Assembly (NCBI GenBank): GCA_022790975.1
Contig: JAAVYF010000018.1
Location: forward strand, 1-53,222
Source: Clostridia bacterium
GTDB lineage: Bacteria > Bacillota > Clostridia > TANB77 > CAG-508
Length of the DNA: 53,222 nt
Reading direction: 5' to 3'
Shown here: one piece after another, positions 29,230-37,183 of the stretch
How positions within the stretch are numbered: position 1 is the first letter of the stretch
Layout: every line of letters starts with the position of its first letter
Notes under the pieces: model-generated
What the model was told of the DNA's origin: nothing
The model's database searches: none
The model's input: the letters and a program-made list of their open reading frames with translations, nothing else
Position numbers and translations under genes: made by a program

Positions 29230-31212
29230 ATGAGTGTTTATGATAGATTAAACTTTGATAAAGTAAAAGAACTAAAAGGTGAGATAGCAGAAGCGTTTAT
29301 TCAGGTTTATGGAGAAAAAAATAGAGATTTAATTACTCAAAGAGTAGAGAAACTAGAAATTATTTCTTATGTTTCAAAAGAGCAATTTAACAGATATTTG
29401 AGTAATTTATCTGAAGATAATATATTAGGATTAACTGATGAATTTGCTAAAGCTATGGGAGTGGAAAATTCATCTTCCAAAAAAGTAAGTGATAGTATGG
29501 ATTTTGAGTCAATGTTGTTAGAACTCCAAGCTTCATTACAAACAACTGATAAATCAAATGATATTTTTAAAATATGTTTTGGTGACAAAAAATATTCAAG
29601 AGAGCGTTATCCAGATGTTTTGAAATTATTTTCAGAAGAATATTTTTCTAATTCTACTGAGAATTTTAGAAATAGAATTGTAAAGCAACGAGTAGATATT
29701 TTAAATTACTTTGGAGCTAATGTTAATGAGTCAAACTACCAAAAATATATTGATAATGGATTATTAGATGAAGTCCTTCAAAAAGTATCAAATTTACAAG
29801 AAGTAATTAGAGATTTAGATAGTAAAAGAGATGCTTTTTTAGAAGAGCATAAGCAAGAATTTATGGAAAATGAAAAGAATACTAAAATAGAATCTACTTT
29901 ACGAAAAAATTATACATCAATGCTTTTGACTGAGATAATTTCAAGTTTGCCAGAACAGTTTCAAATTAGAATTAAACAAGAAAATGAACTAGATCAAAAT
30001 TTAGATTATAGTTTAAAGAAATTTGGATTATATGATTCATTATTAGGAATAAGTCCTATAGAATACTTTTCTTCTGAATATAATGACGTTTTAAGAAATA
30101 GTAAAGAAGATTTTAAAATTGAAATGGTAAAAGAAGGAAGAATTGAATTTTTTAAAATAAATGGTATTGATTTAGGAGATGATTATGAAGAATATATGAA
30201 TAATCCTAATGTATTATCTATTATTCCAGAACAAGCAGTAATAGATAAAATTGCTAATTTGAGAAAGGAGTATTGTGAAAAATATCAAATAGAAGTAATC
30301 AAAAATACAGGTTCTTATCAAGAGGATTTGAAAAAAATATCTAATTTAGGATGTTTAGAAGAAGTTTATGCGCCAGATGCTGTATATAATAATATGATTT
30401 ATGTTTCTTCTAGTATTGTAGAAAGGCCTGATGGAACAATAGAGGATTTACCGATGGTATTTTTACCAGGAATGTTAAATAATGGAACGTGGGAAAACTG
30501 TGCTGATGTTGCAATTATTCATGAAATTGGACATGCTATTGAAGAGGAATTAGTTCAATCAGAAAATGGAAGCTATTTACATAAAACTGGTTTTGAGTTT
30601 TTAGGAATAGATTTAAAAAGTGATGAACATAAAGAAAGCTTAGAGAAGCCAAATCAAGTAAAAAGAGAATATGAAACATTAAATGAATCAATTCATCAAC
30701 AGTTATCAATTGAAGTTACAGATATTTTGCATTCCAAGGGAATTTTTATTATGGATTCTCCTGATAAATCTAGAACAAAAGGAAGTATGCCAAGTTATGA
30801 ACGAGCATTTAGAGTTATATCGCCATTTTTTAATGAATATAGGCAATTAATAGTTGATTCAATGCTTTCTGAAAAAAGTTTTAAAGAATTTCAAGAATTA
30901 CCTATATACTCTCAATTTTTAAAAATAAATTCTTTGAGTAGAGAGTTTGGAAGTTTTGTAACTGATCATGTAGCATGTGATTATAAATTAAAGAAAAATA
31001 CTCCAGAAGTTACTAGATATAATGAAATTATTAACGAAGTATTGGAAATAACTAATCAATCTAAATTATTAGATGCATTTCTTTTAGAATCTAGTAATTT
31101 AGGATTTCAAGAAATATGTTCGGCTAAAGGAACAATAGCTGAAAGTATAAAGGGAAAAGAGGAAAAGGATGAAAATCATAAAGATGATGGTTCTTTTAGA
31201 GAGGAAATTTAA
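29230..31212 (+). CDS. Putative zinc metallopeptidase (HExxH), unknown family, 660 aa
   Basis: Not recognised as a named family. A large, charged, soluble protein without signal peptide or membrane segment, so probably cytoplasmic. The motif AIIHEIGHAIEEE at residues ~428-440 is a canonical zincin active site (two His ligands and the catalytic Glu); the third ligand is not obvious, but E/H residues follow in the next 100 residues and a conserved-looking REFGSFVTDHVACDYK lies near 580. The N-terminal half is helical. SD GAGGA before ATG. The stop codon overlaps the next start (TAATG), so the two genes are coupled. A peptidase role is inferred from the motif only. Confidence 0.75.
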   Translation: MSVYDRLNFDKVKELKGEIAEAFIQVYGEKNRDLITQRVEKLEIISYVSKEQFNRYLSNLSEDNILGLTDEFAKAMGVENSSSKKVSDSMDFESMLLELQASLQTTDKSNDIFKICFGDKKYSRERYPDVLKLFSEEYFSNSTENFRNRIVKQRVDILNYFGANVNESNYQKYIDNGLLDEVLQKVSNLQEVIRDLDSKRDAFLEEHKQEFMENEKNTKIESTLRKNYTSMLLTEIISSLPEQFQIRIKQENELDQNLDYSLKKFGLYDSLLGISPIEYFSSEYNDVLRNSKEDFKIEMVKEGRIEFFKINGIDLGDDYEEYMNNPNVLSIIPEQAVIDKIANLRKEYCEKYQIEVIKNTGSYQEDLKKISNLGCLEEVYAPDAVYNNMIYVSSSIVERPDGTIEDLPMVFLPGMLNNGTWENCADVAIIHEIGHAIEEELVQSENGSYLHKTGFEFLGIDLKSDEHKESLEKPNQVKREYETLNESIHQQLSIEVTDILHSKGIFIMDSPDKSRTKGSMPSYERAFRVISPFFNEYRQLIVDSMLSEKSFKEFQELPIYSQFLKINSLSREFGSFVTDHVACDYKLKKNTPEVTRYNEIINEVLEITNQSKLLDAFLLESSNLGFQEICSAKGTIAESIKGKEEKDENHKDDGSFREEI

Positions 31213-31655
31213 TGAATAGTTTAAATATAAAACAGTCATATTCTGAAGTTTATGCTTTTATTAATGCTCTTGGCGAGCCATATATAAGTAAAACGCCAAA
31301 ATCATTTATAGAAATTTTAAAGAAAGAAATGGATGAAACTTATATTGTAGAAACTCCTATTAATCCACATAACTTTACTAAAGATAGTATTGCTATAATA
31401 TCATTAATAAATTTAAATTATTGGTGTGATACTGAAAATCAAAGGAATAAATTAATACAAGTATATAAAGAAAATGATGTAAAAGAGCAAAAAGAATTGA
31501 AAGAAAAATATAGAATAGATAATATTTTTGAAAATAACCAAATAAAAAAGCCAGATATAACTAAAAACGATGTTTTAGATATACATCCAGTTATAAGAAA
31601 AAGCTTTATAGAGAAAATAATAGATAAAATAAAAAAGTTTTTTAAAAAGTATTAA
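31212..31655 (+). CDS. Hypothetical protein coupled to the HExxH gene, 147 aa
   Basis: Not recognised. No signal peptide; the N-terminal part is mixed and the last 25 residues are Lys-rich and amphipathic (IRKSFIEKIIDKIKKFFKKY), which could bind membrane or nucleic acid. Its ATG overlaps the upstream TAA by one base, with the SD GAGAGGA inside the previous gene, so co-translation is likely. It may act with, or be a substrate or inhibitor of, the HExxH protein (inference). Confidence 0.7.
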   Translation: MNSLNIKQSYSEVYAFINALGEPYISKTPKSFIEILKKEMDETYIVETPINPHNFTKDSIAIISLINLNYWCDTENQRNKLIQVYKENDVKEQKELKEKYRIDNIFENNQIKKPDITKNDVLDIHPVIRKSFIEKIIDKIKKFFKKY

Positions 31656-31686
31656 TTCAATATTTTATATAAAAACAGATAAAATA

Positions 31687-31738
31687 AACATTTTAAAATA
31701 AGAAATAAATACATTTCTATTTTAAAGTGTTTTTTTAT
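31687..31738 (+). terminator. Terminator after the HExxH operon
   Basis: 14-bp stem AACATTTTAAAATA / TATTTTAAAGTGTT (one wobble), followed by seven T. Confidence 0.85.
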
Positions 31739-32058
31739 TTTTAATATAATATAAAAAAAATATATAAATGTAATAATGTAATGAAAAATTTAATAAATAA
31801 TTTAAATATACTTTTGAAAATGGCTTGTATCTAAGAATACAAAGTTTTATAACCTAAAAAATAGAATTGAAACAAACTTAAAATCCATTTTGTACTAAGG
31901 ATTTAATGTGTTCGGCTTACATAACTACAAATCCTTGACATTATTTTTTTTGATGGTAGAATGAATTTATCGAAAAGATATAGTAAAAAAATATCTTTGT
32001 ATATAGCTTGAATCCCAGGCTTTTAGGGAAATCATAACTTTTATATTCGGGGGAAGAA
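31739..32058. promoter_or_regulatory. nrdD upstream region with structured leader
   Basis: No gene. It holds a CRISPR-repeat-like 30-mer (31844-31873), an 8-bp stem AAGGATTT / AAATCCTT (31897-31904 / 31929-31936) that overlaps the -35, the promoter, and a leader with an AAAGATAT / ATATCTTT hairpin around 31974-31999 and a small CCC/GGG hairpin near 32012-32025. Redox or nucleotide control of nrdD is plausible but not shown. Confidence 0.5.
31935..31962 (+). promoter_or_regulatory. nrdDG promoter
   Basis: TTGACA (31935-31940), 16-bp spacer, TAGAAT (31957-31962), leaving a leader of about 90 nt. Confidence 0.65.
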
Positions 32059-34200
32059 ATGATTGTAATAAAAAGAGATGGAAGAAAAGTTGAATATGAT
32101 AGCAATAAAATAATTGTTGCTTTAAGCTCTGCAAATAAAGATGTTAGAGGAAAAGACAAATTATCTAGAAGTGGAATAGAAGAGGTAATTTGTGAAATTG
32201 AAAATAAACAAAAAGCATCTATGACTGTTGAAGAAATCCAAGATATAATAGAAAGAAAATTAATGATGCTAGGGAAGTTTGCTTTAGCAAAAGAATATAT
32301 ATTATATAGAGATAAGCACTCTATTATAAGACAAGTAAATTCTACTGACGAAAGCATAATGAGCTTAGTTAGAAATAATAATAAAGAAACAGCTGAAGAA
32401 AATAGCAATAAGAATGCGATTTTAGTTTCAACACAAAGAGATTTAATCGCTGGAGAATGTTCAAAAGATTTAGCAGATAGAATAATGTTACCAAAGAGAA
32501 TTGTTAAAGCTCATAATGACGGAGTTTTACATTTCCATGATAAAGACTATTTCATTCAACCAATGCACAACTGTATGTTAGTTAACATCAAAGATATGCT
32601 TGATAATGGAACTGTTATAAATGGAAAATTAATTGAAACACCAAAGAGTTTTTCTGTAGCTTGTAATGTTACAACTCAAATTATAACTGCAATTGCTAGT
32701 GGACAATATGGTGGACAATCTGTTGATATCAGGCATTTAGGAAAATATTTAAGAAAAACTTATGATAAAATATATAAAAAGAGATACCTAGGATATATTG
32801 AAAAGGGATATACAAAAGAAGAAGCTCATAAAAAATCTAGTGAAGACGCTATTGAGCGTAGACAGGAAGATTTAGAAACTGGTGTACAAATGATTCAATA
32901 TCAAATAAATACATTAATGACTACAAATGGACAAACTCCTTTTGTAACTATATTTTTGTATTTAGATGAAAGTAATGAATACATAAATGAAATTGCAATG
33001 ATTATTGAAGAAATTTTAAAACAAAGATTACAGGGAATGAAAAATGAACAAGGAGTTTATGTTACACCAGCATTTCCAAAGTTGATTTATGTTTTAGATG
33101 AAAATAATTGTTTAAAAGGTGGAAAATATGACTATATCACAAAACTTGCTGTTGAATGTTCTGCAAAACGTATGTATCCAGATTATATTTCTGCCAAAAT
33201 AATGAGAGAAAATTATGAGGGAAATGTATTTAGTCCAATGGGCTGTAGAAGCTTTTTATCTCCTTGGAAAAATGAAAAAGGTGAATACGTATTTGAATCT
33301 AGATTTAATCAAGGAGTTGTAAGTATTAATTTACCTCAAATTGGAATCATTGCAAATCGTGATGAAAAGAAATTTTGGAAATTATTAGATGATAGATTAG
33401 AATTATGTTTTGATGCATTAATGTGTAGACATGAAGCCTTACTTGGTGCTACTTCTGATCTTTCTCCAATACATTGGCAACATGGTGGTATTGCAAGATT
33501 AGAAAAAGGAGAAAAAATAGATAAACTTTTAAACACACCATTTTCTACAATTTCTTTAGGATACATAGGAATATATGAAGTAACAAAACTAATGAAGGGC
33601 GTAAGCCATACAACTCCAGAAGGAAAAGACTTCGCTATTAAGTTAATGAAATATTTAAGAAATACAGTAGATAAATGGAAAAAAGAAACAGGATTAGGAT
33701 TTGCTCTATATGGAACTCCAGCAGAAAGTTTATGTTATAGATTTGCTCGTATCGATAGAGAAAGATTTGGAGATATCACAGATATTACTGATAAAGGATA
33801 TTACACAAATTCTTATCATGTAGATGTAAGAGAAAAAATAACAGCTTTTAATAAACTAAAATTTGAAAGTGAGTTCCAACCAATTTCTTCTGGTGGTGCT
33901 ATTTCATATGTTGAAATTCCAAACATGAAAAATAATATACCAGCATTAGAAGCTTTAATTAAGTTTATGTATGAAAATATTCAATATGCAGAAGTAAATA
34001 CAAAATCAGATTATTGTCATGTATGTGGATTTGATGGAGAAATAATTATAAACGAACAAGATGAATGGGAATGCCCACAATGCGGAAACAAAGACCATTC
34101 TAAATTGTCAGTAACAAGAAGAACATGTGGTTACCTAGGAGCTAATTTTTGGAATGTCGGCAAAACAAAAGAAATTAAGAGTAGAGTACTACATATGTAG
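32059..34200 (+). CDS. nrdD: Anaerobic (class III) ribonucleoside-triphosphate reductase
   Basis: Glycyl-radical enzyme that makes dNTPs without oxygen. 713 aa. N-terminal ATP-cone (MIVIKRDGRKVEYD, residues 1-~95) for allosteric control; catalytic barrel; C-terminal zinc site from two Cys pairs (CHVCG and CPQCG); the glycyl-radical loop RRTCGYLGANFW close to the C-terminus, with the usual ending SRVLHM. SD GGGGGAAG before ATG. The activase nrdG lies downstream. The last 41 bp are duplicated in the gap after the gene. Confidence 0.97.
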   Translation: MIVIKRDGRKVEYDSNKIIVALSSANKDVRGKDKLSRSGIEEVICEIENKQKASMTVEEIQDIIERKLMMLGKFALAKEYILYRDKHSIIRQVNSTDESIMSLVRNNNKETAEENSNKNAILVSTQRDLIAGECSKDLADRIMLPKRIVKAHNDGVLHFHDKDYFIQPMHNCMLVNIKDMLDNGTVINGKLIETPKSFSVACNVTTQIITAIASGQYGGQSVDIRHLGKYLRKTYDKIYKKRYLGYIEKGYTKEEAHKKSSEDAIERRQEDLETGVQMIQYQINTLMTTNGQTPFVTIFLYLDESNEYINEIAMIIEEILKQRLQGMKNEQGVYVTPAFPKLIYVLDENNCLKGGKYDYITKLAVECSAKRMYPDYISAKIMRENYEGNVFSPMGCRSFLSPWKNEKGEYVFESRFNQGVVSINLPQIGIIANRDEKKFWKLLDDRLELCFDALMCRHEALLGATSDLSPIHWQHGGIARLEKGEKIDKLLNTPFSTISLGYIGIYEVTKLMKGVSHTTPEGKDFAIKLMKYLRNTVDKWKKETGLGFALYGTPAESLCYRFARIDRERFGDITDITDKGYYTNSYHVDVREKITAFNKLKFESEFQPISSGGAISYVEIPNMKNNIPALEALIKFMYENIQYAEVNTKSDYCHVCGFDGEIIINEQDEWECPQCGNKDHSKLSVTRRTCGYLGANFWNVGKTKEIKSRVLHM
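34159..34199 (+). repeat. 41-bp duplication, copy 1 (3' end of nrdD)
   Basis: Encodes the last 13 residues of NrdD; 40/41 identical to 34278-34318. Confidence 0.9.
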
Positions 34201-34229
34201 TAAAAAATATATAATTTTAAGATTATAAA

Positions 34230-34267
34230 TGCCGACATTCGTGGGACATATTTCGGAGAAATATGTC
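34230..34267. repeat. Hairpin insert between the nrdD-end duplicates
   Basis: Contains an inverted 11-bp copy (34230-34240) of 34152-34162 and a 10-bp perfect stem GACATATTTC / GAAATATGTC (34245-34254 / 34258-34267, 3-nt loop). It is notably more GC-rich than the surrounding spacer. Confidence 0.75.
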
Positions 34268-34277
34268 ACTCGTCCAA

Positions 34278-34318
34278 GGCAAAACAAAAGAAATTAAAAG
34301 TAGAGTACTACATATGTA
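34278..34318 (+). repeat. 41-bp duplication, copy 2
   Basis: Second copy of the nrdD 3' end, still able to encode GKTKEIKSRVLHM plus stop, but lying outside the gene. Confidence 0.9.
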
Positions 34319-34351
34319 AAAATTATTAATAATTGAGGGGATGAATTTATA

Positions 34352-35080
34352 ATGAATTACGCAGATATAAAAGAACTAGATATACAAGATGGCGAAGGAG
34401 CTAGAGTTTCAATATATGTTAGTGGATGTCATTTTCATTGTAAAGGATGCCATAATAAAGAGGCTTGGGATTTTAATTATGGAAAAAAGTTTACAGAAGA
34501 AGAAATTAAATATATTATAGATTTAATGGATAATGATTATATTGCAGGTCTTTCAATATTAGGTGGAGAACCATTAGAACTTATTAATCAAAAAGGTTTA
34601 GTTCCCCTTGTAAATAAAGTAAAAGAAAAATTTCCAAATAAAAATATTTGGTGTTACACAGGATATGATTTTGAAAAAGATATACTAAAGAATATGTTAC
34701 TTAAATATGATTTCACAAAAGAATTATTTAATAAAATAGATATTTTGATAGATGGTCAATTTATTGAAGAAAAAAAATTAACAGATTTAAAATTTAGAGG
34801 TTCATATAACCAAAGAAAAATAGATGTACAAGCAAGTATTGTTGCAAATGAAGTTATCACAATGAAATTTGGTGATGAAAATAGATATGAAGCAATAGAG
34901 AAGAAAAAGGAAAATCCAAAAGTTATTTGGATTACAGAATTTCCTAAAAAAGACGAGGTTGCTTTAATACCAACATATACATCTGTTTCTAATGTAGTTA
35001 ATAATGAACATCAAGAAAAATCAAATGAGTTTGTAGTGCAAAAAGAAAAAGTCAAAATAGCTGCAAAAGGAATAGTTTAA
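34352..35080 (+). CDS. nrdG: Anaerobic ribonucleotide reductase activating protein
   Basis: Radical-SAM activase that installs the glycyl radical in NrdD. The Fe-S motif CHFHCKGCH (CxxxCxxC) is at residues ~27-34 and the SAM-binding GGEP follows at ~73. 242 aa, longer than the ~155-175 aa of typical NrdG; the extra ~70 C-terminal residues are charged and of unknown role. SD GAGGGGATG-like; it follows nrdD after the duplicated spacer. Confidence 0.93.
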   Translation: MNYADIKELDIQDGEGARVSIYVSGCHFHCKGCHNKEAWDFNYGKKFTEEEIKYIIDLMDNDYIAGLSILGGEPLELINQKGLVPLVNKVKEKFPNKNIWCYTGYDFEKDILKNMLLKYDFTKELFNKIDILIDGQFIEEKKLTDLKFRGSYNQRKIDVQASIVANEVITMKFGDENRYEAIEKKKENPKVIWITEFPKKDEVALIPTYTSVSNVVNNEHQEKSNEFVVQKEKVKIAAKGIV

Positions 35081-35094
35081 TCTATTCCTTTTTT
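35065..35094 (+). terminator. Terminator overlapping the end of nrdG
   Basis: 11-bp stem AAAAGGAATAG / CTATTCCTTTT plus T-run; the stop codon lies in the loop. Confidence 0.9.
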
Positions 35095-35210
35095 GTATAT
35101 AAAAATTAATTTTTATAATTAGAATTTTTTGATTCTATTAAATTTATATAATTTGTTTTTTTAATTAAATTAGAGGTAAAATTTGTACAATTAAATATAG
35201 GAGGTAAGTA

Positions 35211-36158
35211 ATGAAAGATATAAAAATTTTTGCAGCAAGTGAATCAGCAGAGAAATTTACTAAAGAAATATGTGATTATTTAAATGTTGATATGGGAAAG
35301 TGTACTAGACAGAAATTTAAAAATGATAATAATTTTGTTCAAATATTAGAAAGTGTTAGAGAAAAAGACGTATTTGTAATTCAAACCACGGAGCCACCTG
35401 TAAATGAAAGAATTATGGAGATGCTAATAATGATTGATAGTATAAAAAGAGCAACAGCAAGAAGAATTACTTTAGTTTTACCATATTATATGTATTCTCG
35501 AACAGATAAAAAAGATCAGCCTAGAGTTCCAGTTACAGCAAAACTTTTAGCACAATTAATAGAAGCATCTGGAGTAAGTAGGGTATTAACTTGCGATTTG
35601 CATAATCCAGCAATTCAAGCTTATTTTAATATAAATGTTGATGTATTAACAGGAAAATCTCATCTTGAAAAATATTTTGATCAAAAAGAAATTGAAAATA
35701 AGGTTGTAGTAGCAACAGATGCTGGTAGTTCAAAAAGAGCTTATAAATATGCAGAACATTTTAAATGCCCAATTGCATTGATTGATAAAAGAAGAAATGG
35801 AAATGATGATAATGCTATTGCAACTAGTGTAATTGGAGATATAAAAGGAAAAAATGCATTAATTTTTGATGATGAAGTTGATACTGCTGGTTCAATAATG
35901 GAAACTGTAAGAGTTGTAAAAGAATTTGGTGCAAAAGATGTTTATGTTGGATGTACACATGGAGTATTATCAGGACCAGCAATACAAAGAATTAGAGAAT
36001 CTGAATTAAAAGAATTAGTAATGACAAATACAATTCCTTTACCAGAATCAAAAAAACTAGATAAGATTTCGGTAGTTTCATTATCAAGTTTATTTGGAGA
36101 AGCAATAAAGAGGATTAATGAAGCAACTTCAATTGGAGAATTATTTGAAATAGAATAA
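35211..36158 (+). CDS. prs: Ribose-phosphate pyrophosphokinase
   Basis: Makes PRPP from ribose 5-phosphate and ATP for nucleotide synthesis, including the substrate used by apt. 315 aa, standard length. Visible: ATP-binding YMYSRTDKKDQPR, metal-binding CDLHNPAIQAYF, the flexible-loop region and PRPP-binding ALIFDDEVDTAGS. SD AGGAGGT before ATG. Confidence 0.95.
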   Translation: MKDIKIFAASESAEKFTKEICDYLNVDMGKCTRQKFKNDNNFVQILESVREKDVFVIQTTEPPVNERIMEMLIMIDSIKRATARRITLVLPYYMYSRTDKKDQPRVPVTAKLLAQLIEASGVSRVLTCDLHNPAIQAYFNINVDVLTGKSHLEKYFDQKEIENKVVVATDAGSSKRAYKYAEHFKCPIALIDKRRNGNDDNAIATSVIGDIKGKNALIFDDEVDTAGSIMETVRVVKEFGAKDVYVGCTHGVLSGPAIQRIRESELKELVMTNTIPLPESKKLDKISVVSLSSLFGEAIKRINEATSIGELFEIE

Positions 36159-36201
36159 ATTGATAATTACTTAAAATTGTAAAAATACCTAAAATTAAGT
36201 A

Positions 36202-36231
36202 TTGACAAGTTGTACAAATTTAATGTATAAT
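36202..36231 (+). promoter_or_regulatory. rpsU promoter
   Basis: TTGACA (36202-36207), 18-bp spacer, TATAAT (36226-36231). Confidence 0.8.
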
Positions 36232-36237
36232 AAATAA

Positions 36238-36334
36238 CAGTTAAGGAGATAACATAAAAGTTGTACATACCTTAATGTTTAAGAGAGAAGAAATCCCACA
36301 AAATGGTTTCGAACTTCGAAGGGGGGGAAATATA
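36238..36334 (+). promoter_or_regulatory. rpsU 5' leader
   Basis: About 97 nt. AGTTGTACA occurs both in the promoter spacer (36208) and in the leader (36259). A TAAGG / CCTTA stem and a TTCGAA-C-TTCGAA element lie before a purine-rich SD of seven G. Autoregulation by S21 is possible, not shown. Confidence 0.4.
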
Positions 36335-36505
36335 ATGTCAGAGGTTAAAGTTAATAACGGTAATATAGAAGATGCTTTAAAAAGATTTAAAAGACAATGC
36401 GCTAGAAATGGAGTATTACAAGAAGTTAGAAAAAGAGAACATTATGAAAAACCAAGCGTAAAAAGAAAAAAGAAGTCAGAGGCCGCAAGAAAAAGAAAAT
36501 TCTAA
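36335..36505 (+). CDS. rpsU: 30S ribosomal protein S21
   Basis: 56 aa, very basic; [31 protein letters not shown] is the S21 core, with a Lys/Arg tail. ATG 36335 follows the GGGGGGG SD; the frame extends upstream to 36275, but that part is leader. Confidence 0.96.
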   Translation: MSEVKVNNGNIEDALKRFKRQCARNGVLQEVRKREHYEKPSVKRKKKSEAARKRKF

Positions 36506-36515
36506 TATAAGAAAT

Positions 36516-36545
36516 AAAGCAGTAAGCAAAGTCTTACTGCTTTTA
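36516..36545 (+). terminator. Terminator after rpsU
   Basis: 11-bp stem AAAGCAGTAAG / CTTACTGCTTT, then T-rich. Confidence 0.9.
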
Positions 36546-36646
36546 GTATTAATATTAAAGTAAAAAAACTACTATATTAAAATAACCATGTTTTGTTCAT
36601 TTCATATACTGAAGTTTTTATATAAAATTTTAATTCTATAATTTTA

Positions 36647-37054
36647 TTAATAATTAGATTCTATATTTGGATGACTTTTTTTATATTCATTTAAAAATGT
36701 AGAATCAGAATATGTTAATTCTATTTTTAAATATCCACTTAATTCTGAAATTAAATTATTTTCTAATTTGGCTGTATTTATAAAATTTTCAATAGAATTG
36801 AATTCTATATTATCTAAAGTAATACTTAATCCTTTTTCTGCTTCAAGTTTTGAGGTTGATGCTTTATAATTCCAAATAATTACATGATGTTTGCTTTCTT
36901 TATAGTATATATAAAAATCTGTAACTGCTTCTAAATTATTTTCGATAGAAAATTCTAATTCTTTTTTCATGAAATTAAAAATTGTTTGAACATCACATAC
37001 ATATACGTATCCTTTTGAAATGTTTCCTAAAAAATTTTTTATTATTTTAAACAT
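36647..37054 (-). CDS. Hypothetical protein, 135 aa
   Basis: Not recognised. No signal peptide; mixed alpha/beta appearance, with a short hydrophobic N-terminus (MFKIIKNFLGNI). SD TAGGAG before ATG on the minus strand, and no overlapping gene. Base composition is like its neighbours. Confidence 0.65.
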   Translation of the reverse strand: MFKIIKNFLGNISKGYVYVCDVQTIFNFMKKELEFSIENNLEAVTDFYIYYKESKHHVIIWNYKASTSKLEAEKGLSITLDNIEFNSIENFINTAKLENNLISELSGYLKIELTYSDSTFLNEYKKSHPNIESNY

Positions 37055-37183
37055 TTATTTCTCCTAAATATTAATTATATTATTTATGCTAATTATATAA
37101 ATATGAAAAGTAGTTGTCAATAATTTATGTAATATGATGTTCTAAAAAAAATATTAATGAATATTTTGATATGGGTGAAATTT

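Noticed and set aside
31844..31930. A true CRISPR array upstream of nrdD
   Set aside because: Only one repeat-like unit; no second copy, leader or cas gene in the window.
11544..34255. Intergenic CGG triplets (11544, 12128, 24045, 31912, 32048, 34254) as hints of more shifted genes
   Set aside because: I tried reading through them on the plus strand and found no continuous frame with an SD and start.
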